The notes under the pieces were generated by a model. That model did not search any database. It saw only the letters and a program-made list of their open reading frames with translations, and had not been told where the DNA came from. Made by a program: the position numbers and the translations under genes. 64,000 nt of DNA from Pseudofabraea citricarpa (lineage: Eukaryota > Ascomycota > Leotiomycetes > Helotiales > Dermateaceae): NCBI GenBank assembly GCA_029641185.1, contig JAPWGK010000015.1, positions 496,001 to 560,000 of the forward strand. The letters are read 5' to 3'. Shown here one piece after another: positions 24,022 to 35,885 of the stretch (position 1 is the first letter of the stretch; the number at the start of each line of letters is the position of its first letter).

Positions 24022-26038
24022 ATGGATTCAACCGCGCCCAACTATACTTTCAAGCTCAGCGAAAGTCAGCAGGCCGCACTTCTGCGAGCCCTCAATTCAA
24101 ACAGCGGTCCTCCCATTGACACCTCTCTAACAGCGTCCAACGACGTTACCATGGCGCCTAGCGCTTTCACCGAGTCTCCCTTGCAGGCTCCGGGCTCGGG
24201 GACATTGAATGGATTCGACGAGAGTCCCTTTGTTGATTACGACTATGAATTTGACCACGATGGAAGCTTCGATTTCGACGCCAACAACGACTCGCAGCTC
24301 CAGATGATCGGCCAACTGCCAGGGACTTCTTCCGATGGCGGCGATGAGACTTCGAACGACAAGCGAAGCCACCCCGACGACGACGGCGATGAAGAGGAGG
24401 GTGGAGGAAAAAGAAGAGAAGGCGACGAGAAGTCATCGAAGAAGCCTGGCAGAAAGCCCCTAACTTCAGAACCCACCTCTGTAAGTAGCTATGCTTTTCC
24501 CGCAATATTCCACGCGTCACTGATACCTCCCTCAGAAGCGCAAGGCTCAGAACCGAGCGGCACAGAGGGCTTTCCGTGAACGCAAAGAAAAGCATCTCAA
24601 AGACTTAGAGACGAAGGTTGAAGATCTTCAAAAGGCCTCGGAATCAGCAAATCACGAAAACACTATTCTTCGAGCCCAGATTGAGAAGATGTCGATGGAA
24701 CTGCGTGAATATAGAAAACGGATCTCCTTAGCCGGTGCGAATACTCGGACGCCATCCTTGGGCAGCGGACTGCCACCATATCTCGCTGGCAAGGGCCTCG
24801 GCAATGCAGCTGTGAATAATCTCAATGATGTTAACTTTCAATTCGAGTTTCCCAAGTTCGGACGTCTTCCAGGACCTGCTAACAATGGGCTTAACAACCC
24901 CGCAAGATCATCCACATCACCATCCCTCACAACTCAACAAGTACCTAGCCCAATTGATAGACAAGTGAGTCCGCGCAATCAATCATATGCAAACAATGTT
25001 TCCAATTCCGGCGTAACACAGAGCCCTACACATCTCGATGGAGGGGATATGTCCAGTTTATCTGGCCTTTTCAGTCCATCAATACTTGAGAGTGTTGGGA
25101 AAAGCTCGCCATTTGAATTCTTTAACAACAACGTTGACTCCAGTGCTTCGAGGTCTAGCACAGATTCTGCTAATGGTACCATGAGCACTGGTCACAATAC
25201 GTCATACAGCTCTCCTTCGGCTTCATCAAATTCCAATCGTGGCCCAAGCTCTTCGTGTGGTACTTCACCCGAACCTACATCACAATCGCCAGGAAAACCT
25301 GTTGATTTCTCATTAACAACCATTGGAGAGGAGAATACTAGCAATGCACTTCCCGCAGGTGAGAACACTTTCTGCGAAAAGCTCAACATGGCTTGTGGCA
25401 ATCCAAACAATCCTGTTCCTCGTACAATGTCTGAGCCAGCTTTGAATTCAGGAAACACGGAAAATCCGGCCTTTGATATCAACGGTATCGACTGGTTCGC
25501 GCAACAAAACAATAATCAGTTCGATCCTCAACTGTTTGGTGATTACCGCGAGCCACAAGATAATGTTCTGTCAAACGGAGCCTTCAGTGATGCCTTTTTC
25601 CAAGACGCTTTCGCCCTTCCCGATTTCAATAGTCCCTTTAACATGGCACCAAGTCCCGCTGCACCAAAGAAGGATCTCCTCCAAGAAATTGACGAGAGGC
25701 AGAACCAAGATGAAGAGGTTGTGCCAGGAGAAGACCCTGCTCAAATGCTTAGCTGTAACACAATATGGTATGGAATGGTCCTCCCTAGCTTTAAAAGCTC
25801 GTATAAAGTTGCGCTTAGCTATATACTAATATCATCTAGGGACCGTCTCCAAGCTTGCCCTAAGGTTAAGGAAGGCGAATTCGACCTTGACAACCTCTGT
25901 AAGGATTTGCAGAAGAAAGCTAAATGTTCCGAAACGGGCGCTGTAGTCAATGAAGCCGACTTCAATAAAATTATGAGAGGCTACATGGACGAGAACAAAG
26001 GCCTGAAGAAAGATAAAAAGGCAGGAACTACAGCTTAG
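24022..26038 (+). CDS. YAP1: AP-1-like bZIP oxidative-stress regulator (Yap1/Bap1 type)
   Basis: Redox-sensing transcription factor that enters the nucleus when its cysteines are oxidised and activates antioxidant genes. Three exons (24022..24480, 24536..25767, 25840..26038) give 629 aa. After the N-terminal F-K-L-S-E-S-Q-Q-A-A-L-L-R-A-L comes a basic bipartite stretch. The bZIP basic region K-R-K-A-Q-N-R-A-A-Q-R-A-F-R-E-R-K starts at residue 154, followed by a leucine zipper to about 215. The n-CRD is C433-x6-C440 (C-E-K-L-N-M-A-C). The c-CRD has Cys 560, 570, 584 and 593 with an embedded Crm1-type export signal (I-W-D-R-L-Q ... L-D-N-L). Intron 1 sits exactly before the basic region. Intron 2 (72 nt, no stop) interrupts W564 inside the c-CRD. 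The start M-D-S-T-A-P-N-Y-T-F matches the family. Confidence 0.96.
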
Positions 26039-26966
26039 GAAGGTTAACGCGGCGCACACTTGGAAATACTCTTGCATCATACGGTGGCGTTACTTGCAGA
26101 CCCAAAAAGGCCATGCATGCCCTCTCACTCATGGGGAATCGGATACATTACGGGACACGGGGTGACTTGCTTACTGGGGCAACATTTATCTATTTTTTAA
26201 CGGATCGGCGCAAAGTGAAAGTGGACACTCTTGAAGAAAAAGGGATGATTTTCACTGGTATGGTTTGGCTTTTTGAGATTTCTCGGTTGCAGAATGGGGT
26301 GCTCAATACTTATTTCAACTTTTGCTTTTTATGATGACTCGGATCTTCCGCTTCCCTTTTCTTTTTATCACAAGTGGATCATGAGGATGTGTATTTTTTC
26401 CTCTCTTCTGCTTTGCAATTGGAGAAGGATGGTGAAATAAGTGAGTGGAGTGGATGAGATTGACTTGGTTTGCGATGGGTGGGTGGCAGAAGTTCTTCTT
26501 TTCTTACTACGTACTATAACTACTACTCTTTTTATGACGGCTGGAAGGACGGATGGATGGATTGATGAACGGGCTATGCAATGCAATGCTATGCTATATG
26601 TATGCTCTACTGTGCTGCTCTTATGCTCGCTCTGCTTTTGCGCACTGGATGGATGTACGGTTTATGTCGGTCTCGAGAATATTCCACTATGCACTGAAGT
26701 TTTCCTGATCATGTTTGTGATCTTGAGTATCTGCGGATATGTGCCTTGTGAGTGATCAACGGTTGGGTACGGTACGTACCTATGTAAGGCCAAGTAAAGC
26801 CGAGGTCGATTGTAGGTCCAGTGATCGGGACAAGTACCTACCAAGGTCACGTACATCCTCTTACAGCAAAATTTTGGTTGGGTATCATTCGCTGTCATAC
26901 ATTCTAAACAGAAGCCATTATCTGCTCGTCTTTTTCTTCCTTCGACTTCCAAAAAATACAAGTCTC
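26039..26966. other. Intergenic between convergent AP-1 and YRB30-like genes
   Basis: A 928-bp 3'-to-3' spacer. It contains short GGAT/ATGG tandem units near 26545-26570 and a G-T-A-C-G-G-T-A-C-G-T-A-C-C motif near 26768. No gene was seen. Confidence 0.5.
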
Positions 26967-29486
26967 TCAAAGCAATTTCTCCTCTTGCTTGCCCACTAAC
27001 GTTGGTGAGCCTGGACTAGTTCCCAGTGATGAATCGGTCTCTACACTGTGTCCACGTCCCAGAGGACTACTTGTTTTCACTGCTCGTCGTTCCTGCTGCA
27101 CGCGATCCAATGGTCCTGTGATCTTGCTCGTGGGCTTGCGCTGCGGTCTATACGGGGACATAGGCGATGCTGCCCGCACCTCAGGAGTGGTTCCTCTTCT
27201 ACGCTGAGGGCTGCTCGTGTCTCGACCACGAAGGAGCCATTGCTCCGGGGTGGCTTCTCTCGCCCAGTGTGGACTGCTTCCTCTATAATCTTGATTCCGA
27301 GGATCGTATTCATCGTACGGTGTTCCTCCGCGCGAGTACTCACGATATGACTCTGGTGGCTGGTTTTGGTATTGGTATTGGTACTCCTCGCCGTGTCGCT
27401 TGACAGGACTTTCATCATAAGGGTCAAATCCGACTTTCTGTCTGGCTTCTCGTCGGGTGCGCCGTCGCTCATCACTGTCTCCTCCCGCGCCGGTCGTCGA
27501 GGATTCCTCAAGGAAGAAAGTTAGGAGCTCATCTGGAATGGCGAGATGAGAGGCTTGTTGAAATTGCTGAAGTGCTGTGAGTCGGATTAACATCTCCATC
27601 AGAGACAGCGAAGATCGGATGTTCCCAAATAGCGAGGGTTTTGGCTTTGAGGGAATAGGTATTGCTGGCGAAGCGACAGGCTGTGGTGTAGAATTTACTG
27701 TTGAAGGAGATGATTCCCCATCCTCCAACTTTATGTTCGCCATGTCTGCAGCTAATTTAGATTCCCCGCTCTGTCCTTCAGATGAACTGGGTCTATGTGA
27801 GACGTATGCTGAGTCATTATTAGGATCTTCTCCTTCATCAAAGCTTGACTCTTCTTCGAACTCTTCTGTGTACACTTCGAGTGCAAGCCATTCAGGATCC
27901 AGGTCAGGAGGGAAACGCCAAGCCATCTCATTCGCAGCTGGCCGTCTTTGAAATTCCTGCGGTTCTTGCGATTCGGCTTCAGGTACAGGTACAGAGCTTT
28001 CACGTCGAATCTGCTCATCAATGTCTTCTTGGGAATCGTTGTCTTGCGTTTCGTTCTGCATGTCGTCTTGGAAGTCCCACCCGTCATCCTGCTCATCGCC
28101 TTGCATCATCCTCCGGGGCGGAAGCGCATTTACATCACGCTTTAATAATAATACTGGACTGTTAGTCTCTCCTTCTCCAATATTTAGTATCTTGCCGGTG
28201 CTTGCATAGAAAATCTTGGAAATTTGGTGGATAGGCACAAATTCTCTGATTCCCGCAAGTTCAATGTCTTCGTAGGGTGTTGGCTGAGGTAGGTTATCCT
28301 CAAAAGAGTGCACTCGTCCATCATCAAGATCTTCAATGATCTCAATATGATATGCAAATTCGTTTGCCCTTCCATCCCCAGCTAAAATAGCCTCTTCCTC
28401 GGTATCTTTCTCAATCGACTTAGCAATAGGATTATCTGATGAGCTTTCTTGGGCAGACGTTGTTGGCTGGCCATCTGCTGGGCGAAGGGGCACTCGAACT
28501 AGCCTGACCCTGGCTTTGTGTATCACCTCTTTCCAGGTCATCTCCCTTATACTATCACTATCATCGTGGTCTCGATAAGCATGACCGGCAAATAGCATGT
28601 AGAGGGTTAGTGTAAATGTTGGCCCAATCTGCATAGGTGAACTCGGGCTCATCGAATACTGGGTATCGCCCGCCGTCAGAAAGGTACTTGCTTGCAGTAA
28701 TCTAGATGGGGATACTGTTGACGGAAGTGCAGTTGAGAGTCTTGCCCCAGATGTGGTAATAGCAAGGCTAATCAGTGGCACAGCATCCTCGATTCGAGTG
28801 AGTAAGTTTTTGATATCTTTCACTATGAGTCTAATCTCCAGTTGATGTGCTGTACGTGATTTTGCTTTCGTGCTTTTCTGCCGCGACTCCTCTTCTGCAG
28901 CTGCAGCATTTGCAAGCCTAACTCCAAGAGACTGGATGTCCCATCGTAGGGCTTTGGTCAATGTCACAGCAGACTCAAGCGTAGTGTTGCCCCTTGCAGA
29001 GCTAGTATTTGTTAGCACGGGAGCCTAGAAGAGTTTGAGGCGAGTTACATCAACTCTATCATATCAATAGAAGGCGAGATAATCTGTCAAGTCAGTTAAG
29101 CTGGCCGTCCAATGTAAAACCGACCACGCACTTTAATTTGATCGTTAAGCCTCTTCTGTAGGTCATGAAGTTCTTGATAATCGGTGCCATCCTCAACAGT
29201 CTGCGTACACCTGTTAATAAACCTGCAGTCCGACGCTCTAGGAATATAAATATGCACCTTGAGTAACCTGGTCGTTTGCCTGATGGCATAAGATGCTGTT
29301 ATTCCGATTCCAGATCTGAAGATGGTTAGTTACAGCTTGCCATAATAGATGTATTTCCAGACTTGCCGTATGGCATAGTTCATAGCATGCTGAGTAATCT
29401 GAAGTAGAGCAGCACAAGGTAAGCATGTAAGGTATATGTTAGTGACGGGTAGAAAGGTTAAATACCTTCCCCAGAAAGGCGTCCAT
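26967..29486 (-). CDS. YRB30: Ran-binding protein of the Yrb30 type
   Basis: Ran-GTP-binding protein of the fungal Yrb30 family, which binds Ran-GTP and modulates the Ran cycle at nuclear pores. I reconstruct six exons: 29486..29466, 29398..29367, 29315..29258, 29200..29132, 29083..29049, 29001..26967 (749 aa). The N-terminus reads M-D-A-F-L-G-K-I-T-Q-H-A-M-N-Y-A-I-R, then S-G-I-G-I-T-A-S-Y-A-I-R-Q-T-T-R-L-L-K and M-I-E-L-I-S-A-R-G-N-T-T-L-E-S-A-V, the family hallmark. The remainder includes V-H-K/F-I-P-I-H-Q-I-S-K-I-F-Y-like Ran-binding segments, a long acidic/Ser-rich middle and a disordered basic tail. Intron 2 starts GC-AAGT and ends CAG, the only GC-AG intron I found. The five small 5' exons make gene-finder errors likely here. 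Confidence 0.85.
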
Positions 29487-30079
29487 GTCTGCCTTGGCAC
29501 TGCGAGAGTGTGTGGCTGCCAGAAAAGGGCACCCGGCACAATATCTCACAGTCAAACTATTGCTTGCAGGACAGGATACATGATGTTCAGCATGTCCAGG
29601 CCGTAAACATGTTTTCTCTGTGAATGTTTACTTCAGAAAGACGGTTATGCGCAAACGCGTTCCACTTTACGCGATTGGCGGACAGGCGCCCGATGGAGTT
29701 TAGCTTGGACGTCATTCTCTCTGGTTGGTCGGGCATCAAAATTCTCATGTGTATCTGGATTTGGGTAACAACAATATTTCTTCTCTCTGCGCAACCGCCT
29801 GACCTCATAAGCACATCGACTTGACATAAACGACGTCCTCTGTGTGCTGCGAGACCTTTGGTGACGAAAGCGTGACTCGAAGGAGTGACTCAGCCTCTCT
29901 GAAGCCCAAAAAGCCGACTCTTCGCCCTACCCCTCGATAAAATCCCACAATCAGACCAGCCCCACATCTGCACACATCTTGATCTCGACTTCATCTACCG
30001 AACCCTACGAAGCAGCAGCGAGATTCGTGAACAATCACCGGCAGCCCAAGACAGCAGTAGTCCATTCGCTACCGCCATC
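29487..30079. other. Divergent promoter of YRB30-like and SUP35 genes
   Basis: A 593-bp head-to-head spacer. The last roughly 100 bp before SUP35 look like its 5' leader (C-A-T-C-T-A-C-C-G-A-A-C-C-C-T region). No extra gene was seen. Confidence 0.5.
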
Positions 30080-32432
30080 ATGTCTGATCTCAACTCGTGG
30101 GAGGACGACCCTGCTGCGCAAGAGGACAACCTGTCCCGGCAGACACAGCAGATGAACCTCAACAACCAGCAACCAGCTGCCAGCTTCCGTCCTGGCGCAA
30201 ACACTTTCCAGCCTGGAGCACAGTCTTTCCAGCCCGGGCAGAGCTTCCAACAATATGGCGGTGGTTATGATCAGTCACAGCAATATAACCAGAACTATTA
30301 CAACAACCAGCAGGGTGCGGGCTATGGATATCCACAGTACGGTCAGCAACAGGCTGGCTACAACAACCAAAACCAATACCAGCAGGGTGGTTATGGAGGA
30401 TACAACCAACAGCCAGGAGGCTACAATCAAACATATGGTGAATATCCCCTCCGGATGAATACTTTTTGGCGGCAACGAACCTCCGAACGAGTGTCAGGAG
30501 ATGTTCTTACACTTCCTACCAAAAATATGATGAAACAGATTATTGAGAAATCCCATGCGCCTCAACTACAATACATTCTAACCTGAATTTCTCCAGGGCA
30601 ACAATACCCAGGCTATTCTCAACAGCCAGCCGCAACCACAACATCAAGCACCCAACCTGCCCGACCAACCCCTACAATCGCTAAGAGACCAGCCGATGGC
30701 TCAACTGGTGATCTGAATAAGCCTGTAACTGTCAAAGATGGTGCGCCAAAGGTGCTGAGCATCGGAGGGGATGCCCCAAAACCTAAGGCTAAGGTTCTCT
30801 CGATTGGGGTGCCAGCCGCTGCGCCAAAGAAGGAGGAAGCCAAAATAGAGGCAGCTTCAACTGCTGCCGCTGGAGCCAAGGTAACAGCCGCCAAAGCCAT
30901 AGAAAAGACTGAGAAGTCCGTTGGGGAAAGCGGCAAGACTTCACCTGCCCCATCCTCCGGTCGTTCGAGCCCTACAAGAGCTGCTGCAACTAAGGCTTCT
31001 CGTGAAGCGGATGCGGTTGAGAAGGAAATTGCATCTGCCGATGTTGATACTGAAACTTTGACGGCTATTTATGGTAAAGAGCATGTCAACATCATTTTTA
31101 TCGGCCACGTTGATGCTGGAAAGTCGACCCTTGGTGGTTCCATTCTCTATGCCACTGGAATGGTCGACGAACGGACAATGGAGAAGAATAAGAAGGAGGC
31201 CAAGGAGATGGGTCGTGAAACCTGGTATCTCTCCTGGGCACTTGATTTGACCAAGGAGGAAAGATCTAAGGGAAAGACTGTCGAAGTTGGTCGTGCACAC
31301 TTCGAAACTGAAAAGCGCAAATACAGTATTCTCGATGCTCCTGGTCACAAGACGTATGTCCCCAGCATGATCGGTGGTGCTTCGCAGGCAGATGTTGGAA
31401 TTCTTGTGATCTCGGCAAGAAAAGGAGAATACGAGACTGGTTTCGAGAAGGGAGGACAGACTCGAGAGCATGCCATGTTAGCAAAGACCCAAGGAGTTAA
31501 CAAGTTGATTGTGGTCATTAACAAGATGGATGACCCAACTGTTGAATGGTCAGAGAAGCGTTATCAAGAGTGCACAACGAAGTTGAGCAACTTTTTGAAG
31601 CAAACCGGTTATAACATCAAGAAAGATGTCTTCTTCATGCCAATTGCTGCACAGCAAACAATGGGTATCAAGGACCGCATTCCTCCCGGAGTTTGCAAAT
31701 TCTACAATGGACCTTCGCTACTGGAATACCTCGACAACATGACAACCTTGGAGCGTAAAATCAACGCACCATTTATGATGCCAGTTAACGGTAAGTATCG
31801 AGACATGGGCACTATCGTCGAGGGCAAGATTGAAGCGGGTGTGGTCAAGAAGGGCATGTCTTTGGTACTCATGCCCAACCGAGACAAAGTGGAAGTTTCT
31901 GCAGCATACGGAGAGACGGAAGATGAAGTTGAGATTGCACAGTGTGGAGACCAAGCAAGACTGCGGCTACGAGGTATCGAAGAAGAAGATATCTTGCCGG
32001 GGTTCGTATTGTGTTCACCAAAGCGTTTGGTCCACTGTGTAGCTGCTTTCGAGGCACAGATCGTTATTCTGGACTTGAAGAGCATTCTCTCCGCCGGGTT
32101 CAACTGTGTCATGCACGTTCACTCGGCCATCGAAGAAGTGACTTTTGCTGGATTACTTCACAAGTTGCAAAAAGGAACAGGCAGAAAGAGTAAAGTTCCA
32201 CCAACTCACGCGAAGAAGGGAGACAGCATTATTGCACGGATGGAAATTATTGGTGGAGCAGGATCTGTTTGCGTGGAAAAGTTTGAGGACTATCCACAAT
32301 TAGGAAGATTCACTCTCAGAGATCAAGTAAGTCAAGAGTCAAATTATGCTGTATATCTGCTAACAAGCACAGGGACAAACCATTGCAATCGGCAAGATCA
32401 CCAAGCTGCTCACCGAAGAGACTGCTGCTTAA
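30080..32432 (+). CDS. SUP35: Translation termination factor eRF3 (Sup35) with prion-like domain
   Basis: GTPase that works with eRF1 to release nascent chains at stop codons. Three exons (30080..30437, 30597..32326, 32373..32432) give 715 aa. Residues about 25-135 are rich in Gln, Asn, Gly and Tyr (repeats such as Q-Y-N-Q-N-Y-Y-N-N-Q-Q and F-Q-P-G-A-Q-S-F-Q-P-G), like the yeast prion domain. A charged Lys/Ala/Glu middle domain follows to about 270. The GTPase part starts with G-H-V-D-A-G-K-S at 289-296, with D-A-P-G-H-K and N-K-M-D, then two beta barrels ending G-K-I-T-K-L-L-T-E-E-T-A-A. The 159-nt intron 1 splits the prion-like domain after residue 119. The fast start M-S-D-L-N-S-W-E-D-D-P is typical of fungi. 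Confidence 0.97.
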
Positions 32433-32899
32433 ATGATTTAATGGGTTTACGTATTTAATTTAAGTGAAGATAAAATCAACAACCAAGCATGCCTGCTGCA
32501 TCACTACCAAGATCTTCTTGTTTACCAAGTCAAAGGGTCTGGTAGGCAGATTCATGTAAAATGAGTCAGGCGACGCATCCATCTAGATAGACTGTGCAGG
32601 TTCATGCAAATAAGATCAAGTTGGTCAGTAGAACCAAAGATGATTGGAATTGTGTCTTGCAAGAATTTAAAAGTGGAATACTAGTTAGATGTAGATCAAT
32701 TTGATTAAGCCTTCCGTGCCGGGAGTACTCGTAAATGAACGCAAATGTACCTTCCATATGGAACCTGATTAGGTCAGCATGATGAAGTTCATTCGCCCAG
32801 ACATACACCTCCCAAGGCAGCCAGCCAACTCAATATATAATGCATCCAAGGCCTGTCTCCAAACAAATAATTCGTTCTTTCTCTCATATATACAGAAGC
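32433..32899. other. Intergenic between SUP35 and sirtuin gene
   Basis: A 467-bp tandem spacer, AT-rich. It should hold the SUP35 3' UTR and the sirtuin promoter. Nothing else was recognised. Confidence 0.45.
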
Positions 32900-34231
32900 A
32901 TGGCCTCATCAGGACCCAGCTCCGACGTAGACGCCTTCACCTCACTCTTGAAAGGATCAACACGAGTACTCGCATGTACGTACATCTGCAGCAAGCCCCC
33001 ACCCCCGCGATTAAATATCGAAAGCATTATCTCCCCATATGCTCAACTTAGGCTGACAAGGCCAAACCAAAACAGTATGCGGTGCCGGGCTCAGCGCAGC
33101 ATCAGGACTCGATACTTTCAGGGGAGCAGGTGGCATGTGGAGAAACATGCAAGCGACGTCGCTCGCTACGCCTGAAGCTTTCGAGAGGGATCCAGGACTT
33201 GTCTGGCTCTTCTATGCCTATCGGAGACACAAAGCACTCCAGGCCAAGCCGAATTCTGGACATATTGCCCTGGCGCAGCTGGCGAGGAAGATGGAAGGAT
33301 TTGTCACGCTGACGCAGAATGTTGATGGTTTGTGGATTTCTTCTTTTGCCTTCTTTCTTTTGAATTAGTGTTTGAAATTTTCTGTTGCTTCTTGATCTGG
33401 GAGATATAGGATTTTGTTCTTCTTGAGTGCAAGATGAGTGGTCTGTATTGCAGCTTTTAACTCGAAGGTCTCGTGATCGGAAGAGTAGACTACTTTGTCT
33501 CTTCATATTGAAATGGTTGTTCAAGAACCTCGAATTGACAGTCTCGATTCCATCTACCTTTGAATATCTCAGTTGCGGCTCTTTCTCTCTTCGATAGACC
33601 TAACCCTTAAATAGGACTCTCCCAAAGAGCCGACCATCCTCGATCTCAGCTGAAACTACTACACGGCACGCTCTTCGACATCAAATGCTTCAACGAGAAG
33701 TGTTCCTACATTGAACACGACAATTACGATGATCCTGTCTGTCCTGCATTGAACGTTGAGTCATTCTCGGATGCAAAGGCCGACCCACGCCTTGCGGCCT
33801 CTTCGAACAGCGTTAAAACTCGCGCTGCTCATCTGGATCCAAACTTCAAAACCAGCACCATCTCGTCCTCGGAACTCCCTCACTGTCCCAGCTGCAAAAC
33901 TGGTCTTCTCCGTCCAGGGGTCGTCTGGTTTGGCGAGGCTTTGCCCAAAGACACCCTTGCTGAAATCGACGAGTACTTGAGTCATGGGGAGGTAGACCTT
34001 ATTCTTGTCATTGGAACGACGGCCACCGTCTACCCAGCCGCTGGATATGTGCAGATTGCCAGAGCTAGAGGTGCTAAGGTCGCTGTGATTAATATGGATG
34101 GCGTCGATTTGGGATCTGCGGCTGGTTTAAGACATGATGATTTTCTCTTCGTCGGTGACGCGGCACGAATTCTACCAGAGATTCTGAAGGGCGTTATTGG
34201 CGATATTTCTGTAAAGGGTGGGGTGAAATAG
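32900..34231 (+). CDS. Class III (SIRT5-like) NAD-dependent protein deacylase
   Basis: Sirtuin expected to remove acyl groups from lysines using NAD+. Three exons (32900..32975, 33076..33327, 33615..34231) give 314 aa. The Rossmann/NAD motif [10 protein letters not shown] starts at residue 27, with [10 protein letters not shown] and T-Q-N-V-D-G-L following. The catalytic His is H126 (L-L-H-G-T-L). The zinc site is C134-x4-C139 and C200-x2-C203. The SIRT5-defining Y-x-x-R is present as Y72-A-Y-R75, with a preceding [10 protein letters not shown], so desuccinylation or demalonylation is predicted. No clear mitochondrial presequence is visible. Intron 2 is 287 nt with the weaker donor GTTTGT, long for this window; an alternative small exon inside it cannot be excluded. 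Confidence 0.9.
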
Positions 34232-35467
34232 GAATTATAGGTCTGTTCTGAGATGTGAGTTGGGGTTGTGTTTAGAGTGGGGTTGTAAGGTCGCAGCATG
34301 AAGTATAGAATAATTAGTGAATGGAATGCGACTACATTGACATGAAAAAAACCATCGGTTCCATTTATTGAAGTGAATAGCTAGCCACTCCATTTGGTGT
34401 ATTATTCAAGATTTATACTCTTATATTCTCATTGGTCTCAAAGCCAAGTCACACACAGCACTAACGATACTGGTAAAAGATGAGACTTCCAGCCTGTCGC
34501 AAGTACCGCACCATACAATTCTATATAAAAATAATACCACGTAGGAAAATAAAGGAAGGGAAACAAACCGTTCGTTATTTTAAGTCGAGAAGCAAGAACA
34601 ATCTTGATTTCGGCTCGCTTAGCATTCTCTATCCTTTACTATAACCCAAACCCAACACAACAACCATTAAAACGATCAGAGGCAAAAACAGAAAGGCAAG
34701 GCGAAGTAGCAAAAGACAAAAAGAGAAGAAAAAAACATACAACAGTAGGTATTCGCTGGTGGTCACCCACCCAACTACTAATCTACCGATCTGGTGTTTA
34801 TGTATGGCAGAGCGGACGGGATGCCCAGTTCTCACCAGTCTATGGTCGTATGTGTCAGCAACTGGGCAACTTGGATATATAAGGGCTTTTGTGAGAGGTA
34901 GATGTACAGATCAAAGTGACATGTGAAGGAGAGAGCTTGGGAATTTAAAGAGGGTTTCTTAGGGATTGGTGCTAGAACTTCAGTATTATATAGGTTTCTT
35001 TTCACTTCTTCTTTTGTTATTAGTAAGAAATAATTATTACTATCTACCAACTCATGTATTTGTTTCAGATCTCGGAGAACTAGAGGTGGGTGTAAGTTGT
35101 ATGATTATCTAAGGACTACCTATGTAAGGTATTGTTCTTGGAGGTGGGGTCTCACTTAGTGCATTGGACATTTTAGAGTTGTAAATTGGTTGTTATATGG
35201 GTAAGACAAAAGAAGAAGGATAATATGCGACAAGTTTATTTTCCAATATTCTATCAATTCCAAGACATTTCCCCCCTTGTTTGCTACTTGGTGACCACCC
35301 TGGAAAGGACCGACGTTTGTTTGTTGGCTGTTTCGCGTAAAAGCATGAATGGGTCCCTGCACAATGCATGCTGCTATATGATAATAGGCCGAGGGCATCG
35401 TCACACCACGTAACTGTCTAAACTAACGTCGGGTGCAAAATATCCTTCCAATTCAACGGCTTTCAAG

Positions 35468-35499
35468 TAAGTCATAATCACCATAAGTCATAATCACCA
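35468..35499. repeat. Perfect 16-bp tandem duplication
   Basis: The unit TAAGTCATAATCACCA occurs twice head to tail without mismatch. It lies in intergenic DNA. Confidence 0.9.
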
Positions 35500-35885
35500 A
35501 TGCCCACGTTCAGAGAGATATATGTCTTGCAACCCCCCTGCCAACTCTTTCCTAGCTAGCGTCGAGACTACCGAAAACCTTGACACGTCTCCGCCTCTTT
35601 TACTTGCCATAACCTATAACATGTTATTCAAGCAACCAGCATCGTTGGCTCAACGACTCCTACCTGGATCGATGGGTTGAGGCTTGGGTTTTGGAGGAGG
35701 TTTTGGCTTGCCTGCAGAGGTGTGGCTGCCCTTCTGCTGTCGAAACGGGGCGCTCGTGGGCCGTTCCTGTGAATACCAAAGGCAGAGATCGAGGGGCACT
35801 GTGCGGACTCCCTTCTCACCCTCGCTCACGCTGCCTGATATACGGCAATCAACTATGCACTCCTAATTTGAGTCAGAGAAGGACC

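Noticed and set aside
23669..24130. His- and Pro-rich open frame overlapping the AP-1 start
   Set aside because: It has no ATG near its beginning; the sequence is the AP-1 leader plus an out-of-frame reading of exon 1.
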